A stretch of 64,000 bases of DNA from Rhodospirillaceae bacterium LM-1 (GCA_902725215.1 CACUVI010000027.1:235455-299454); one strand, 5' to 3'. Positions 38,308-47,633 are shown, counted from the stretch's first letter. Translations and numbers: made by a program. Notes: generated from the letters alone by a model not told the origin.

Positions 38308-39451
38308 TGCGCATTCTGCATACGATTCCAGGATTGAATTGGGGGGGATGGAATTTCGCGTCCTGGAACAGATCGCTTGGCTGAATGCGCATGGACATCA
38401 GGCTTGGCTGGCGACGCCCAAGGGCGGTGAGAGCTTTAAGCGCGCTTCGGCGCAGGGACTTCCCCTCATCGACGTCGATTTCGATCGCCCGTGGCGGCTG
38501 GACACCATCCGGAGGATGCGCTCCCTGATCAGGGAGCTGAAAATTGAGGTGGCCGATGCGCATGTCACCCGCGACGCCAAGGTCCTGATGCTTTGCCGCG
38601 ATCTGGTCGCCGTGATCCGCTCGCGCCATATTACGCAGCGTCTAAAGCCGGGCATTTTGCGTTCGCTTCAATGGCGTTGGGGGGCGGATGGCGTCATTGC
38701 GGTGGCCGAATGCATCGCCAAGTCGATGATTGCCGATGGATTGGCGGCCCCCGAGCGAACTTGGGTGGTGGGCGAATGGGCCGACGAGTCCTTTTTCGCA
38801 GATGTGGACGAGGATGCGCGTTCTCAACAGCGCAAAAATTGGGATTGTCAGGAAAATGAAATCGTTGTGGCGACTGTCAGCATGCTGCGTCCCGATAAAG
38901 GGTTGGAGCATACGGTCGCAAGTTTGGCGCCGCTTCTTGATGCGAATTTGCCGGTAAAGCTGCTGGTGGTTGGGGGTGTCACGGAAGAGGGAATGGGATA
39001 TTCAGACTTGCTGAAGCAAAAGGCGGATCGCCTGGGCGTTGCCCGATATGTTGTTTTTGCGGGCTATTCCGAGAATGTGGCGCGTACGCTGATGGCCGCT
39101 GATATGGTCGCTGTGCCGTCGATCGCCAATGAAGCCCAATCGCGCGTCGTTCCTCAGGCTTTTGCGGCTGGAAAGCCAGTGGTGGCGACAAGGGTGGGGG
39201 GATTGCCCGAACTTGTCCAGGAAGGCAAGACGGGATTGCTGGTGCCGCCAGGCGATCCGTTGTCGCTTGCCAGAGCGATCGAGAAGCTGGCGACCGATCC
39301 CGATCTGGCGAAACGTCTGACCGAGAACGCCAAAGCCCTTGCAATGGCCGATCTGCGGATGGACAGGCAGATGGAAGCCACGCTGTCCATTTACTCAAAG
39401 GCGCTGGAAAGAGGCAGGGGAAGGCCCTATCTTCCCTTAAGACGACCCTAA
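38307..39451 (+). CDS. Family 4 glycosyltransferase 2, frameshifted in a G7 run
   Basis: The start codon overlaps the hemY stop and encodes MRILHTIPGLNWGG, the same opening as the paralogue at 30365–31513. At the run of seven G residues (38341–38347) the frame is lost: the N-terminal frame stops at 38384. The rest of the enzyme (MEFRVLEQIAWL … VSMLRPDKGLEHTVASL … VAVPSIANEAQSRVVPQAFAAGKPVVATRVGG) is in another frame from 38348. Eight G residues would restore one continuous 382-codon gene. The enzyme would act on envelope glycans. Possible explanations are phase variation, a recent mutation or a sequencing error. Confidence 0.8.
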
Positions 39452-39456
39452 GGAAT

Positions 39457-39783
39457 ATGCCCATGGTTCTTGACGATTCTCGTTTTGCGACTCTTGCCGT
39501 TCAGTTGTTGGATCGCATCGCGCAAGCGGTTGAGGCGGCTGGGTTGGATGCCGAGTTGCATGGCAATGTCCTGACCATCGAATCGGATGACGGACGTCAA
39601 TTCGTTCTGAACAGCAATGCGCCGATGAAGCAAATTTGGCTGGCTTCCCCGATCAGCGGCGCCTCGCATTATGCGTCGCAAGACGGCGGCGAGACTTGGC
39701 GCTCGACCCGTGGCGGCGGCGATCTTCTGGAAACGCTGGCCGCCGACATCAAAAAGGCCACGGGCGAAGCCGTGGCCTTTTAG
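39457..39783 (+). CDS. cyaY: CyaY/frataxin iron-binding protein
   Basis: The 108-residue protein is a bacterial frataxin: an acidic first helix region (LDDSRFATLAVQLLDRIAQAVE), NVLTIESDDGRQFVLN, QIWLASPISGASHY and the C-terminal TWRSTRGGGDLLETLAADI. Frataxins bind iron and modulate Fe–S cluster assembly by the Isc machinery. It starts five bases after the glycosyltransferase stop with AAGGA upstream. A terminator hairpin lies inside its last 11 codons. Confidence 0.88.
   Translation: MPMVLDDSRFATLAVQLLDRIAQAVEAAGLDAELHGNVLTIESDDGRQFVLNSNAPMKQIWLASPISGASHYASQDGGETWRSTRGGGDLLETLAADIKKATGEAVAF
39752..39781. terminator. Bidirectional terminator inside the 3' end of cyaY
   Basis: AAAAGGCCACGG (39752–39763), a six-base loop GCGAAG and CCGTGGCCTTTT (39770–39781) form a perfect 12-bp stem with A and T tracts on both sides. 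It lies within the coding end of cyaY, the stop codon sitting on the last base, and can end transcription from cyaY and from the convergent OmpA-like gene 20 bases on. Confidence 0.8.
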
Positions 39784-39802
39784 AGTATCCTGCTTTAAAG
39801 GG

Positions 39803-40759
39803 TTACTTCTTCATCATCACGACATCGACGCGCTCGGCCGGGCCGCTGCCCGCCTTGTTGCCCAGCGCCCGCACATCGATGCGGGTCGAGCGCACGCCCT
39901 GATCGATCAGGTAGGAGCGAACGGCCAAGGCCCTGGAAAGCGACAAACGGCGGGCCTTGCTGGCGTTGGCGTCGGTGCCTTCGGCATAGGCCAGCAGCTG
40001 AAGGCGGATATCCTCGTCCTTGCTCATGCGTCCGGCCAGGGCCTTCAGGTCGGTCAATTTGTTGTCGGGAATGCGGGTGGCGCCATCGGCGAAAACGACC
40101 TGCATCAGGGTTTCGCCGCTTTCCATCACGGACGGAGCCGCTGCGTCAGGCAGAGAGGCGGTTTCCGTGGGACGGTTGATCTCGGGGACGCTGGGGGGCG
40201 TCGGCGTCACCTGCTTAGCCTCAATCGAGGGAGGAGCCGGCACGGACGGCGGCTTGGGCGCTTCGGGGGCCTTGGCGATCGGGGTCGGGGCGCTGGGCGC
40301 CTCGGCGATCTTGGGCGGTGCCGGGGGCATGGGGGCGGCGGGCGCCGTCTCGACCGGCGTCTTGGGGGCCGGAGTGGCCGATATGGGTTCGTAAGAAGGG
40401 GCCTTGAGCGTGGGTTCGGCCAGAACGGTCTCGACGACCGGCTTTGGCTTTGGCTTGGAGGCAACCACCGGCTTGGCCGGGGCCTTCAGCTTCAGCTTTT
40501 GCTGCGAGGGCAGGGTCAGTTGGGGATACCCGGCTTCGGTCGCCTGACGGCCCGAGAGCAGCGATTGCAGGCTGGCGGGCTGCCCCAGTTGATCCAACAC
40601 GCCAAGATCAATATAAACGTTTGGATTATTGGAATAAATCGAGCTGTTGTCGGTGATGACCTGCTGGGCCATGACGGGGGCTGCCGACAGCATCAGGGCG
40701 GTCAGGGCCGCTCCCAGCGCTTGGGGCTTGGCATCGAAAAGCGGGCGAATTCTGGCCAT
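39803..40759 (-). CDS. OmpA-family peptidoglycan-binding protein with Pro-rich linker
   Basis: The 318-residue protein has a signal peptide (LGAALTALMLSAAPVMAQQ). A Pro/Ala/Lys-rich linker spans about residues 85–205. A C-terminal OmpA-like domain follows (MQVVFADGATRIPDNKLTDL, LLAYAEGTDANASKARRLSLSRALAVRSYLIDQGV split across 225–300, RIDVRALG). The linker should span the periplasm while the C-terminal domain binds peptidoglycan. No membrane beta barrel is evident. Confidence 0.85.
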   Translation of the reverse strand: MARIRPLFDAKPQALGAALTALMLSAAPVMAQQVITDNSSIYSNNPNVYIDLGVLDQLGQPASLQSLLSGRQATEAGYPQLTLPSQQKLKLKAPAKPVVASKPKPKPVVETVLAEPTLKAPSYEPISATPAPKTPVETAPAAPMPPAPPKIAEAPSAPTPIAKAPEAPKPPSVPAPPSIEAKQVTPTPPSVPEINRPTETASLPDAAAPSVMESGETLMQVVFADGATRIPDNKLTDLKALAGRMSKDEDIRLQLLAYAEGTDANASKARRLSLSRALAVRSYLIDQGVRSTRIDVRALGNKAGSGPAERVDVVMMKK

Positions 40760-40942
40760 GAATGCAAAGTCTCCCAGAGCAGAAAATCATCGGCCTGGAA
40801 TCATGATAATTTCAGGCGCGATACCTTAGCTTAATCGCTTTCAGGGGACAACCTCTTTGCCGGGCTTGCCCTGGCTGCTGGGCGCCACTAAATTCGGACG
40901 CTAATTTATCGATCTGTTTATTGGTTCCTGCTGGGGGTTGAA

Positions 40943-41680
40943 ATGGCCGAGGGAAGGTCTCTTTTTGGCAAAATCCGCAAGGCTTTGTTCAAAGAGAAGC
41001 AGGAGGAGGCTTTGTCCGAAATGGCGGCCTCCTCGAAAAGCAGGGAGGAAGAGACCTGGGTGGCGCTGGCGCTGGACGATCTGCTGAAGAAGCATCCCAG
41101 GGCTAGGCTTCAGGTGATTTCACTCAAGGATTACCGGATTGCCATCGGCGAGGCTTGGGCAACCAGGGCCAATACCATTCGTATGCTGTCCGAAAGCACC
41201 CTTCGCCGCCATTTAAGCCAGGGCGAGTCTTGTCTTAGCCAGGGCGAGGACGTGTTTCTGATGCTGATGCCGGGGGCGGACGAAAAGGAAAGCGCCAGGC
41301 GCGGCTATGACGCGGCGGTGCAGTTGGGTCAGAAGTTGGTGGGCGAGAAATTCAGCACCGGCAAGGTGGACGGCGTGGCGCCTGACGTGCGCTTGGCCAA
41401 TATCGCCTTGGCCGACATGGTGAATGCCGATGGGCGGGTCGATGTGGGGGCGGTGTTGGCGGCGGCCGAGGCGGCCGTTTCGGTCAAGAAGATCGAAGGG
41501 ATGGGCGGGCCGAAGGGCCGTCTAGTCGAGGGACAGAAGCCAGCCGCCAAGGACCAATGGACCATGGTCGCCCACGAACGCCAAAGCAGGCCGGTCGAGA
41601 TGCTGCCCATTGGACAGATGGCGACTGATCGCAAGAAAAAGGCGGAACCCGATTGGTCGCCGATTTCGAAGGAGAAGTGA
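40943..41680 (+). CDS. Hypothetical protein with a weak GGDEF-like domain
   Basis: The 245-residue soluble protein has a Lys/Glu-rich N-terminus (LFGKIRKALFKEKQEEALSE). Its middle (about residues 55–140) has the rhythm of a GGDEF domain, but the signature loop reads LSQGEDVFLML instead of GGDEF, so it should not be an active diguanylate cyclase. A charged, possibly disordered tail follows. A degenerate GGDEF could bind GTP or cyclic-di-GMP. The assignment is tentative. Confidence 0.45.
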   Translation: MAEGRSLFGKIRKALFKEKQEEALSEMAASSKSREEETWVALALDDLLKKHPRARLQVISLKDYRIAIGEAWATRANTIRMLSESTLRRHLSQGESCLSQGEDVFLMLMPGADEKESARRGYDAAVQLGQKLVGEKFSTGKVDGVAPDVRLANIALADMVNADGRVDVGAVLAAAEAAVSVKKIEGMGGPKGRLVEGQKPAAKDQWTMVAHERQSRPVEMLPIGQMATDRKKKAEPDWSPISKEK

Positions 41681-41731
41681 TCAGCCCCAAGGCCCCTTCC
41701 TGGGCGGCAATTGGCGCGTCATGGAAAAAGC

Positions 41732-42433
41732 CTAGCTTTGCGCGCCTTGAAGCAAGGGCACGTTCGCGTATTTGAAAAGCGGGATCAAGGCCATCCCGGC
41801 TACGAAACCGCCCGCATGCGCCCAGAAGGCAATACCGGCTTCGCCAGCGGGGGCGCCAAGGCCGCTGAAAATCTGCATGGCGAACCACAGGCCCAGCACG
41901 ATCACGGCGGGCACGTTCAAGATGCGCACGATCACCACGATCCACATGAAGACGCGCACATTGGCTTTGGGATGAAGCAGAAGATATGCGCCCAGCACGC
42001 CACTGATGGCTCCCGACGCGCCGATCATTGGTATTTCCGAAGCGGGGTCCGGGGCCATCTGGGCAAGCGCCGCAGCTACGCCGCACAGTAGATAGAAAAC
42101 AAGGTAGCGCCAATGTCCCATGGCATCCTCGACATTGTTGCCGAAAATCCATAGGAACAACATATTGCCCGCTAGGTGCATGATTCCGCCATGCAGGAAC
42201 ATCGAACTGAACAATGTAGCCCAGCCGGGTATCAGATACAGACTGGGGGCCAGTTCCGCTTCGCCCGATAGAACGGCGGGGATCATGCCCAGGCTGAGCA
42301 CGGCTTCATTGCCCGCATCCTCGCCTAATCCCATTTGCCAAAGAAAAGTCAGGACGCAGACGCCCATCAAGCCCCAGGTAACCAGGGCGGGCCTAGTGGC
42401 CGGATTGTCGTCGTAAACGGGCAGGATCACCAT
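41732..42433 (-). CDS. Rhomboid family intramembrane serine protease
   Basis: The 233-residue protein has six or so membrane segments with the rhomboid elements: FLHGGIMHLAGNMLFLWIFG (loop and helix 2), GASGAISGVLGAYLLL (catalytic Ser in GASG) and AHAGGFVAGMALIP (catalytic His). It cleaves substrates within the membrane. The ATG at 42433 shares one base with the stop of the upstream YmdB-type gene (TGATG). Confidence 0.92.
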   Translation of the reverse strand: MVILPVYDDNPATRPALVTWGLMGVCVLTFLWQMGLGEDAGNEAVLSLGMIPAVLSGEAELAPSLYLIPGWATLFSSMFLHGGIMHLAGNMLFLWIFGNNVEDAMGHWRYLVFYLLCGVAAALAQMAPDPASEIPMIGASGAISGVLGAYLLLHPKANVRVFMWIVVIVRILNVPAVIVLGLWFAMQIFSGLGAPAGEAGIAFWAHAGGFVAGMALIPLFKYANVPLLQGAQS

Positions 42434-43242
42434 CAGGGCATCGCCTGCATCAATCGACCGCCCAGGCGCAGGGGGACGATGGAACTGGCCAGTCCGCTGG
42501 CATTGTCGATTTCGACCAGAACGCCGCAAACGGTGGCTTGTCCGTCGGCGGGGGCTAGACGGTCGGTGGGCAGCTTGCGCGATAATTTGTAGACGGCGGT
42601 CTCCTTGCCCATGCCGATGACGGAGTCATAGTCGCCGCACATGCCTGCATCGGTTTGGTAAGCGGTGCCTTTGGGCAGCAACTGGGCGTCGGCGGTGGGA
42701 ATGTGCGAATGCGTGCCGATGACCGCCGAGACCCGCCCGTCCAGATAATGCCCCATGCCCATTTTTTCGCTGGTCGCTTCGGCATGAACATCGACCAGAA
42801 TGGCGGACACGGCGCCCTTCAGGGGATAGCGGGCCAGCAGATCGTCGATGGCGCCAAAGGGATCGTCGGCGGCATCCATGAACAAGCGCCCGATTACCTG
42901 GACGGCCAGAAGTTTCTTGCCCCTGGGCAGTTCAAGAATGGCAAAACCGCGTCCCGGCGTTCCCCGCACGGCATTCAAGGGACGGACTAGCCGGGGATCG
43001 GAATCGGCATAGGCCATCAATTCCTTCTGATCCCATGAATGATTGCCAAGCGTGATGGCGTCGACCCCGGCGGCGTAAAATTCCTGGCACAGCTTTGGCG
43101 TAATGCCGAAGCCGTGCGCCGCGTTCTCGCCATTGACCACGATGGCGTCAAGGGCCAGGTCGCGCTTCAGGCCGGGCAGCAGCGCCACGACGGCGTCGCG
43201 TCCGCTGCGGCCTACGATGTCTCCAAGAAAAAGCAGTTTCAT
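42433..43242 (-). CDS. YmdB-type metallophosphoesterase
   Basis: The 269-residue protein matches the YmdB/TIGR00282 family: LFLGDIVGRSGRDAV, VVNGENAAHGFGI, TLGNHSWDQKE, VDVHAEATSEK and IGTHSHIPTAD, which provide the di-metal ligands. Bacillus YmdB hydrolyses cyclic nucleotides and affects motility and biofilm choice; the role in alphaproteobacteria is not settled. It overlaps the cyclo-ligase gene upstream by four bases and the rhomboid gene downstream by one. Confidence 0.92.
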   Translation of the reverse strand: MKLLFLGDIVGRSGRDAVVALLPGLKRDLALDAIVVNGENAAHGFGITPKLCQEFYAAGVDAITLGNHSWDQKELMAYADSDPRLVRPLNAVRGTPGRGFAILELPRGKKLLAVQVIGRLFMDAADDPFGAIDDLLARYPLKGAVSAILVDVHAEATSEKMGMGHYLDGRVSAVIGTHSHIPTADAQLLPKGTAYQTDAGMCGDYDSVIGMGKETAVYKLSRKLPTDRLAPADGQATVCGVLVEIDNASGLASSIVPLRLGGRLMQAMP

Positions 43243-43805
43243 ATTTTGATGAAGCCTTGTTCGGTGGCGATGGCGTCCAACTTCTGATCATGGGCCAGAA
43301 AAGGCAGGCTGGCTACTTCCTGCGCAGCATAGGCGATGCCCAGCGCGAAGACGTGGCGCTGACGACGAAGCGATTCCAGCGTGCGGTCGTAGAAGCCGCC
43401 CCCTTGACCCAGGCGCAGCCCGCGTTTGTCAAAGCCCAGCAAGGGCACCAGAAGAATGTCGGGATCAAGCCGTTCCTTGTCGGCTGTGGGTTCCGGCGTG
43501 CCCATAAGGCCGGGCGCCAGCGCATCGTCGAAATTGAAGGCGCAAAATGCCAGCGGCTCGCCCCGCCCCACCACCACCGGCAGGGCCAGACGACAGCCCT
43601 TGTCTTGGAGGGCCAGCATCAAGGGGCGAGGGTCCATTTCGGAACCGACCGGCCAATAGCCGGTAACGATGGATCCTGGCGGACAAGGCAGATGGGGGAG
43701 GGCGTGGTCTGTCAAACGAAGGGATGCCTGCCCGCCCAGAAGGGGCTGCACATCCCGGCGCGCCGCCCTTAAGGCGCGGCGCATATCCTGCTTGCCATCC
43801 GTCAT
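43239..43805 (-). CDS. 5-formyltetrahydrofolate cyclo-ligase
   Basis: The 188-residue protein begins with MTDGKQDMRRALRAARRDV and carries the family signatures TGYWPVGSEMDPRPL and LLVPLLGFDKRGLRLGQGGGFYDRTL. It converts 5-formyl-THF to 5,10-methenyl-THF with ATP. The ATG at 43805 fits the family length; the upstream in-frame extension would run through the 6S RNA gene. The zapA–6S RNA–cyclo-ligase order is widely conserved in Proteobacteria. Confidence 0.93.
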   Translation of the reverse strand: MTDGKQDMRRALRAARRDVQPLLGGQASLRLTDHALPHLPCPPGSIVTGYWPVGSEMDPRPLMLALQDKGCRLALPVVVGRGEPLAFCAFNFDDALAPGLMGTPEPTADKERLDPDILLVPLLGFDKRGLRLGQGGGFYDRTLESLRRQRHVFALGIAYAAQEVASLPFLAHDQKLDAIATEQGFIKI

Positions 43806-43831
43806 GGGGAAAACATGGAAGGGAAAGAAAG

Positions 43832-43995
43832 TGGACGGTGCCGCCTCGATCGTTGGCCCAGCGTCACCTCTGTGGCCTGCAAGTGCAGGTGGGCGCCATA
43901 TGCCAGGACCACGGTCCTGGTAGGGACAGCTCCCAAGAGGTATTGTATTGGCCCCAGGGACGTTCCGACCTGACGGGTCGTGCAGCAACCGTCCA
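43832..43995 (-). ncRNA. ssrS: 6S RNA
   Basis: The 200-base gap between zapA and the cyclo-ligase gene holds no ORF but encodes a long rod-like RNA on the minus strand. The terminal stem TGGACGGT (43995–43988) pairs perfectly with ACCGTCCA (43839–43832), followed by a T-rich stretch. Internal hairpins such as CCAGGACC–GTGGTCCTGG and CCTGCACTTGCAGG lie inside. Position between zapA and ygfA-type cyclo-ligase is the diagnostic site for ssrS. 6S RNA binds housekeeping RNA polymerase in stationary phase. Exact ends are approximate. Confidence 0.82.
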
Positions 43996-44004
43996 TTGAC
44001 GACT

Positions 44005-44325
44005 CTATGCCTGTTCCAGGCGTTCGGCAATGGTTTCGATTCTGCTGGCCAATTTGTCGAGCGATCGGGCCAAGGTTTCGTCGGAGCTGGGTTCCAGCCC
44101 GGCCCCCAGGCGCTTGCTTTGCTCATAGGCTTCGGAAAGCTCGTCTGCCAGCAGCAGGCTGACCATCAACAACAATCTGGCCTCTCCAGCCTGTCCGACA
44201 GCGGCCACCAACTGCTTGATTCTGTCATCGACATAGCGGGCCAGTCTGGTCAGATGCGCTTCTTGGCCATCGTCGCAGGCGATGACATAGGGGCGTTGAT
44301 TAACCGTAACGGTAATCTGACCCAT
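44005..44325 (-). CDS. zapA: Cell division protein ZapA
   Basis: The 106-residue protein starts GQITVTVNQRPYVIACDDGQEAHLTRLARYVDDRI, the ZapA beta-sheet head, followed by the helical tail RLLLMVSLLLADELSEAYEQSK. ZapA bundles FtsZ filaments at the division ring. It is two bases downstream of the small coiled-coil gene and just upstream of 6S RNA. Confidence 0.92.
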   Translation of the reverse strand: MGQITVTVNQRPYVIACDDGQEAHLTRLARYVDDRIKQLVAAVGQAGEARLLLMVSLLLADELSEAYEQSKRLGAGLEPSSDETLARSLDKLASRIETIAERLEQA

Positions 44326-44327
44326 GC

Positions 44328-44615
44328 CTAATTCTCCAGCGCGATGCGGATGCGCCCGATAGCGCCATCCAGTCGCCCGGCCACCAATTCGGTCAATTGA
44401 CGCATCTCGGCCAGTTCGGCTTCCAGGCGGGCCGAGTTGGGATCAGCCTTGGAACTGCCGTGCTGAGCGGCCCGCTCCAGACGCGCAATGGCGCGCTCCA
44501 GGCGCGCGATCGCTTGGTTGCACTTCGGGGGCGCTTTGCTGGCGTTGTTGCTGCTCAAGAGCCTGACTTTCTTCAATTCGCGGGCGAGGATAGGCCGGGG
44601 CGGGCTGGGCGTCAA
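44328..44615 (-). CDS. Small coiled-coil protein next to zapA
   Basis: The 95-residue protein is mostly helical and charged (QAIARLERAIARLERAAQ, ARLEAELAEMRQLTELVAGRLDGAIGRIRIALE), resembling the DUF4164-type proteins found directly upstream of zapA in alphaproteobacteria. A role with ZapA in division is suggested only by position. The start is uncertain; a later in-frame codon is possible. Confidence 0.7.
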   Translation of the reverse strand: MTPSPPRPILARELKKVRLLSSNNASKAPPKCNQAIARLERAIARLERAAQHGSSKADPNSARLEAELAEMRQLTELVAGRLDGAIGRIRIALEN

Positions 44616-44639
44616 TGCGGCCTTTGCACAGGAATGCGT

Positions 44640-45317
44640 CTATACCACCTGTCCATCGGCCAGATGCACCTGGCGGTCGCAAGCGCTGGCTAGTTCCTGG
44701 TCATGGGTGACGGCGATGATCGTCTTGCCGTCCTGACGGGTCAGGCGGCGGAAGATATCGAAGACGGCGTGGCTGTTCTTGCTGTCCAGATTGCCGGTCG
44801 GCTCGTCGGCCAGCAGAATGCTGGGGGCGTTGGCCAGCGCCCTGGCGACGGCCACCCGTTGTCGCTCGCCGCCCGAAAGCTGTTCCGGCAATTTTTTCTC
44901 GGACCCTTCAAGCCCCAGGTCCTTCAGCAGCATGCGTCCGCGTTCGGCCTGGGCCTGTTCGGGCAAGGCGTTCAGCTTTTTCATGGGCATGCAAACATTG
45001 TCCAGCACCGAAAATTCGGGCAGCAGGAAATGGAACTGGAAAACGAAGCCCAGACGCTCCAGGCGCAGATGCGTGCGCTGGGCGTCGGTCAGGCTGGCGC
45101 TGTCGATGCCGTCGATGATCACTGAACCCGATGTGGGTTCATCCAGCAACCCCAGCAGATACAGCAGCGAAGACTTGCCGGAACCCGATGCGCCGGTAAT
45201 CGCCACCAGTTCGCCGGGCTTCGCCATGAAATCGATGCCATCGACCAGGGTGACGGGAATCAGGCCCGGCAGAATGCGCGCCAGCTTCCTGGCTTCTATC
45301 GCCGCCCCTGTCGTCAT
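44640..45317 (-). CDS. ABC transporter ATP-binding protein (MacB/LolD type)
   Basis: The 225-residue ATPase has Walker [12 protein letters not shown], signature [15 protein letters not shown], Walker [13 protein letters not shown] and the His switch VTHDQ. The closest type is the LolD/MacB group that powers FtsX-like permeases. Start and stop overlap with the permease gene (ATGA). Together with the permease and the adaptor upstream it forms a three-gene exporter. Confidence 0.9.
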   Translation of the reverse strand: MTTGAAIEARKLARILPGLIPVTLVDGIDFMAKPGELVAITGASGSGKSSLLYLLGLLDEPTSGSVIIDGIDSASLTDAQRTHLRLERLGFVFQFHFLLPEFSVLDNVCMPMKKLNALPEQAQAERGRMLLKDLGLEGSEKKLPEQLSGGERQRVAVARALANAPSILLADEPTGNLDSKNSHAVFDIFRRLTRQDGKTIIAVTHDQELASACDRQVHLADGQVV

Positions 45318-46561
45318 GCGGCGCCCCTGATGATTTCAACCGGCTTCAAGCGAGAAGCCTTGTTGGCGGGTAGCCAAGCGGCCAGGGTGGCTGACAGGGC
45401 GGCAACGCCGCCCGACATGGTGTAATGAATCCAGGTCGAATGCAGGATGAAGCCCTGCACCTCGGTCATCATCTTGATGTTGAAGCGCACCATGCCCAGA
45501 ATCTGGGACAGGCCAAAGCCCAGCGCCCAGCCCAGCAAAGCGCCCAATAGACCGACCAGGAAACCTTCAAGCAGGAAGATGCCCCGAATGTCGGCGGGTT
45601 CGAACCCCATCGAGCGCAAGATGGCGATGTCGCGTGTTTTCTCGAAGACGACGGTCGAGACGACGTTGAAGATGCCGAAGCTGGCGACGATCAGAATGGC
45701 CGAGACGGTAATGTACATCACCGTGTTTCGGATGACGAAGGCGCCTAAAAGGCCTTCGTTCGATTCCTGCCAGGATTCCGACCTGTAGCCCCAGCGTTGC
45801 TCCAGCTTGGCGGCGATCTCGATGGCTTGCATGGGATCGGTCAGCTTAATGCGCATTTGGTTGATCACATTGGGCCTGTCGGCGAGAATCTGCGCCTTTT
45901 TGATCAGCGCGAAGGCTTGGCCATTGTCGGTCGAGATGATGCCGGTATGGAACAATCCCACCACCTTCATCTTCATCACGACGCCCGACGCCGAGGCGGC
46001 CGTCAGCGTGTCGTTCATCTGCACGCCCAGTTTCGACGCCAAGCCCTTGCCGATGATGATGCCGTTGGCGGCGCTTTCAAGCGCGGTCAGGCCGCCTGCG
46101 GTGCTGATGTCTTCTTCGATGCGCGACGCCCTGCGCTCGCGCTCGATGTCGATGCCCAGCAGGTTGACCGCCACATCCTTGCCGCTGAAACTGAGAAAAA
46201 TCTGGGCGTGCAAGGAGGGGGCGACGCGAACGCCGGGCATGGTTTCAAGGGCGGCGATCTTGTTCCAGGGCGCTTTGATGCCTCTGATCTCGTCCTTGGG
46301 CTTGACGCCCTTCAAGGCCACCGCCCCCTTGGGATAGACAAGATCGACCGGCTGGGCGGGATTGGCGCGGAATTCGTCCTTCAAGGTGACGTGCGGCATG
46401 TTGTCGACGATGCGCGAGATGAAATCGCGCTGCGAGCCTTCCATCAGCGACGACATGGCGATGGTGAAACCCACCCCCATGGCGACGCCCATCATCGAGA
46501 CCAGCGTTTGCCGTTTGCGGGCCAACAGATGCCCAAGGGCTATGTGCAAGAGCAGCTTCAA
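45314..46561 (-). CDS. ABC transporter permease (FtsX/MacB family)
   Basis: The 415-residue permease has one N-terminal membrane segment ([18 protein letters not shown]), a large periplasmic domain and three C-terminal membrane segments ([55 protein letters not shown]), which is the FtsX/MacB architecture. The TTG start at 46561 overlaps the adaptor stop (TTGA) and gives the right family N-terminus; ORF sequence further upstream is antisense-like and not homologous. Confidence 0.88.
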   Translation of the reverse strand: MKLLLHIALGHLLARKRQTLVSMMGVAMGVGFTIAMSSLMEGSQRDFISRIVDNMPHVTLKDEFRANPAQPVDLVYPKGAVALKGVKPKDEIRGIKAPWNKIAALETMPGVRVAPSLHAQIFLSFSGKDVAVNLLGIDIERERRASRIEEDISTAGGLTALESAANGIIIGKGLASKLGVQMNDTLTAASASGVVMKMKVVGLFHTGIISTDNGQAFALIKKAQILADRPNVINQMRIKLTDPMQAIEIAAKLEQRWGYRSESWQESNEGLLGAFVIRNTVMYITVSAILIVASFGIFNVVSTVVFEKTRDIAILRSMGFEPADIRGIFLLEGFLVGLLGALLGWALGFGLSQILGMVRFNIKMMTEVQGFILHSTWIHYTMSGGVAALSATLAAWLPANKASRLKPVEIIRGAA

Positions 46562-47568
46562 GGCAGTTCCACACTTTTGCCAGACACCCGCTGGCCCTCC
46601 TTCAGGGCCTTGTCGGGCGACACGATCACCAGATCGCCCTCGTTGACGCCTTCCAGGATTTCGCTTTTGGCGACGCCAAGGGCGCCAACCTTCACGCTGC
46701 GCCGTTCGGCGCGCCCATCTCGCACCACCCATAAATGGCCGGTCTCGATGGCGGTGGCGGGAACCAGCAGGGCGTCTGGCGATTCCCGCACGATCACATT
46801 CACCTCGACCGTCATGCCGATAAGAAGCCTGGATTCATCGGGCAGATGAAGGCGCACGCGATAGGTCTTGTTGACCGGATCACCCTTGGGCGTGATTTCC
46901 GCCACGCTGGATTCCAGCGCTTGGCCCGGAAAGGCGTCGGCCTTCAACAGCGCCTTCTGCCCTAGATTAATCCGCACGATGTCTTCCTCGTCGATCTCGG
47001 CGGTCACCCGCAAGGGCTTGGGTTCGCCGACCCAGAACAGCACGGAACCCGGCTGCATCACTTCGCCGGGTTCGCCGTCGCGGCGCAGCACGGTTCCAGA
47101 TACCGGCGAGGCCAGTTCGTATTCGTTCAATCGCTTCTGGGCGGCGACCCTGGCGTTGGCGGCTTGGCCCAACTCGCTTCTGGCCCGCTCGCTGGATTGG
47201 CGGCTGGCGAATTCGCTTTTCTCCAGGCGGGCGACACGATCCAGGTCTTGTTTCAGGAATGTTTCACGGGCGGCCAGTTCGCCCACGCGCGCCTTGGCCT
47301 CTCCATCGTCGAGGCGGGCCAGCAGGTCGCCCTCCTGCACCTGATCGCCTTCCTTGACCATGACTTCGATCAGCCTAGCCGTTACCGTGGGGGATATTCT
47401 GGCCCAACGCAGGGGTTCGACGGTACCGGTGGCGTAAATCGCCTCGACGGCTAGGCCGCGCGAAACCGGCGCCACCTCGACCGTTGGCGCTTTCAAGAAG
47501 GTCCAAGCTGCAAAGATTGCCAGCAGAAGGGCAAGGGCGGACGCGATCTGGCGCAAGCGGGGCTTCAA
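46558..47568 (-). CDS. Periplasmic adaptor (membrane fusion) protein, MacA/HlyD type
   Basis: The 336-residue protein has an N-terminal membrane anchor (ASALALLLAIFAAWTFL). Its first lipoyl half (VEAIYATGTVEPL) is followed by a helical hairpin (ELAARETFLKQDLDRVARLEK), the second lipoyl half (ASPVSGTVLRRDGEPGEVM) and a beta barrel. It links the permease to an outer-membrane channel, which is not encoded here. The substrate is unknown; peptides, toxins or lipids are possible. Confidence 0.88.
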   Translation of the reverse strand: MKPRLRQIASALALLLAIFAAWTFLKAPTVEVAPVSRGLAVEAIYATGTVEPLRWARISPTVTARLIEVMVKEGDQVQEGDLLARLDDGEAKARVGELAARETFLKQDLDRVARLEKSEFASRQSSERARSELGQAANARVAAQKRLNEYELASPVSGTVLRRDGEPGEVMQPGSVLFWVGEPKPLRVTAEIDEEDIVRINLGQKALLKADAFPGQALESSVAEITPKGDPVNKTYRVRLHLPDESRLLIGMTVEVNVIVRESPDALLVPATAIETGHLWVVRDGRAERRSVKVGALGVAKSEILEGVNEGDLVIVSPDKALKEGQRVSGKSVELP

Positions 47569-47633
47569 CGGAACTCTCCATCGGGTTAGACTGGCTAAGA
47601 CTGAGCCTCAATGTTAGGAAATACAAGCAGCTA

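Noticed and set aside
45314-46732. Permease frame extending to 46732
   Set aside because: The extra 57 residues are Arg/Gly-rich and antisense-like over the adaptor gene. The TTG at 46561, overlapping the adaptor stop, gives the family N-terminus.
44640-47568. Calling the exporter genes lolD/lolC with a specific lipoprotein role
   Set aside because: The adaptor protein of MacA type and the single FtsX-like permease fit a MacAB-like exporter at least as well, so no symbols were given.
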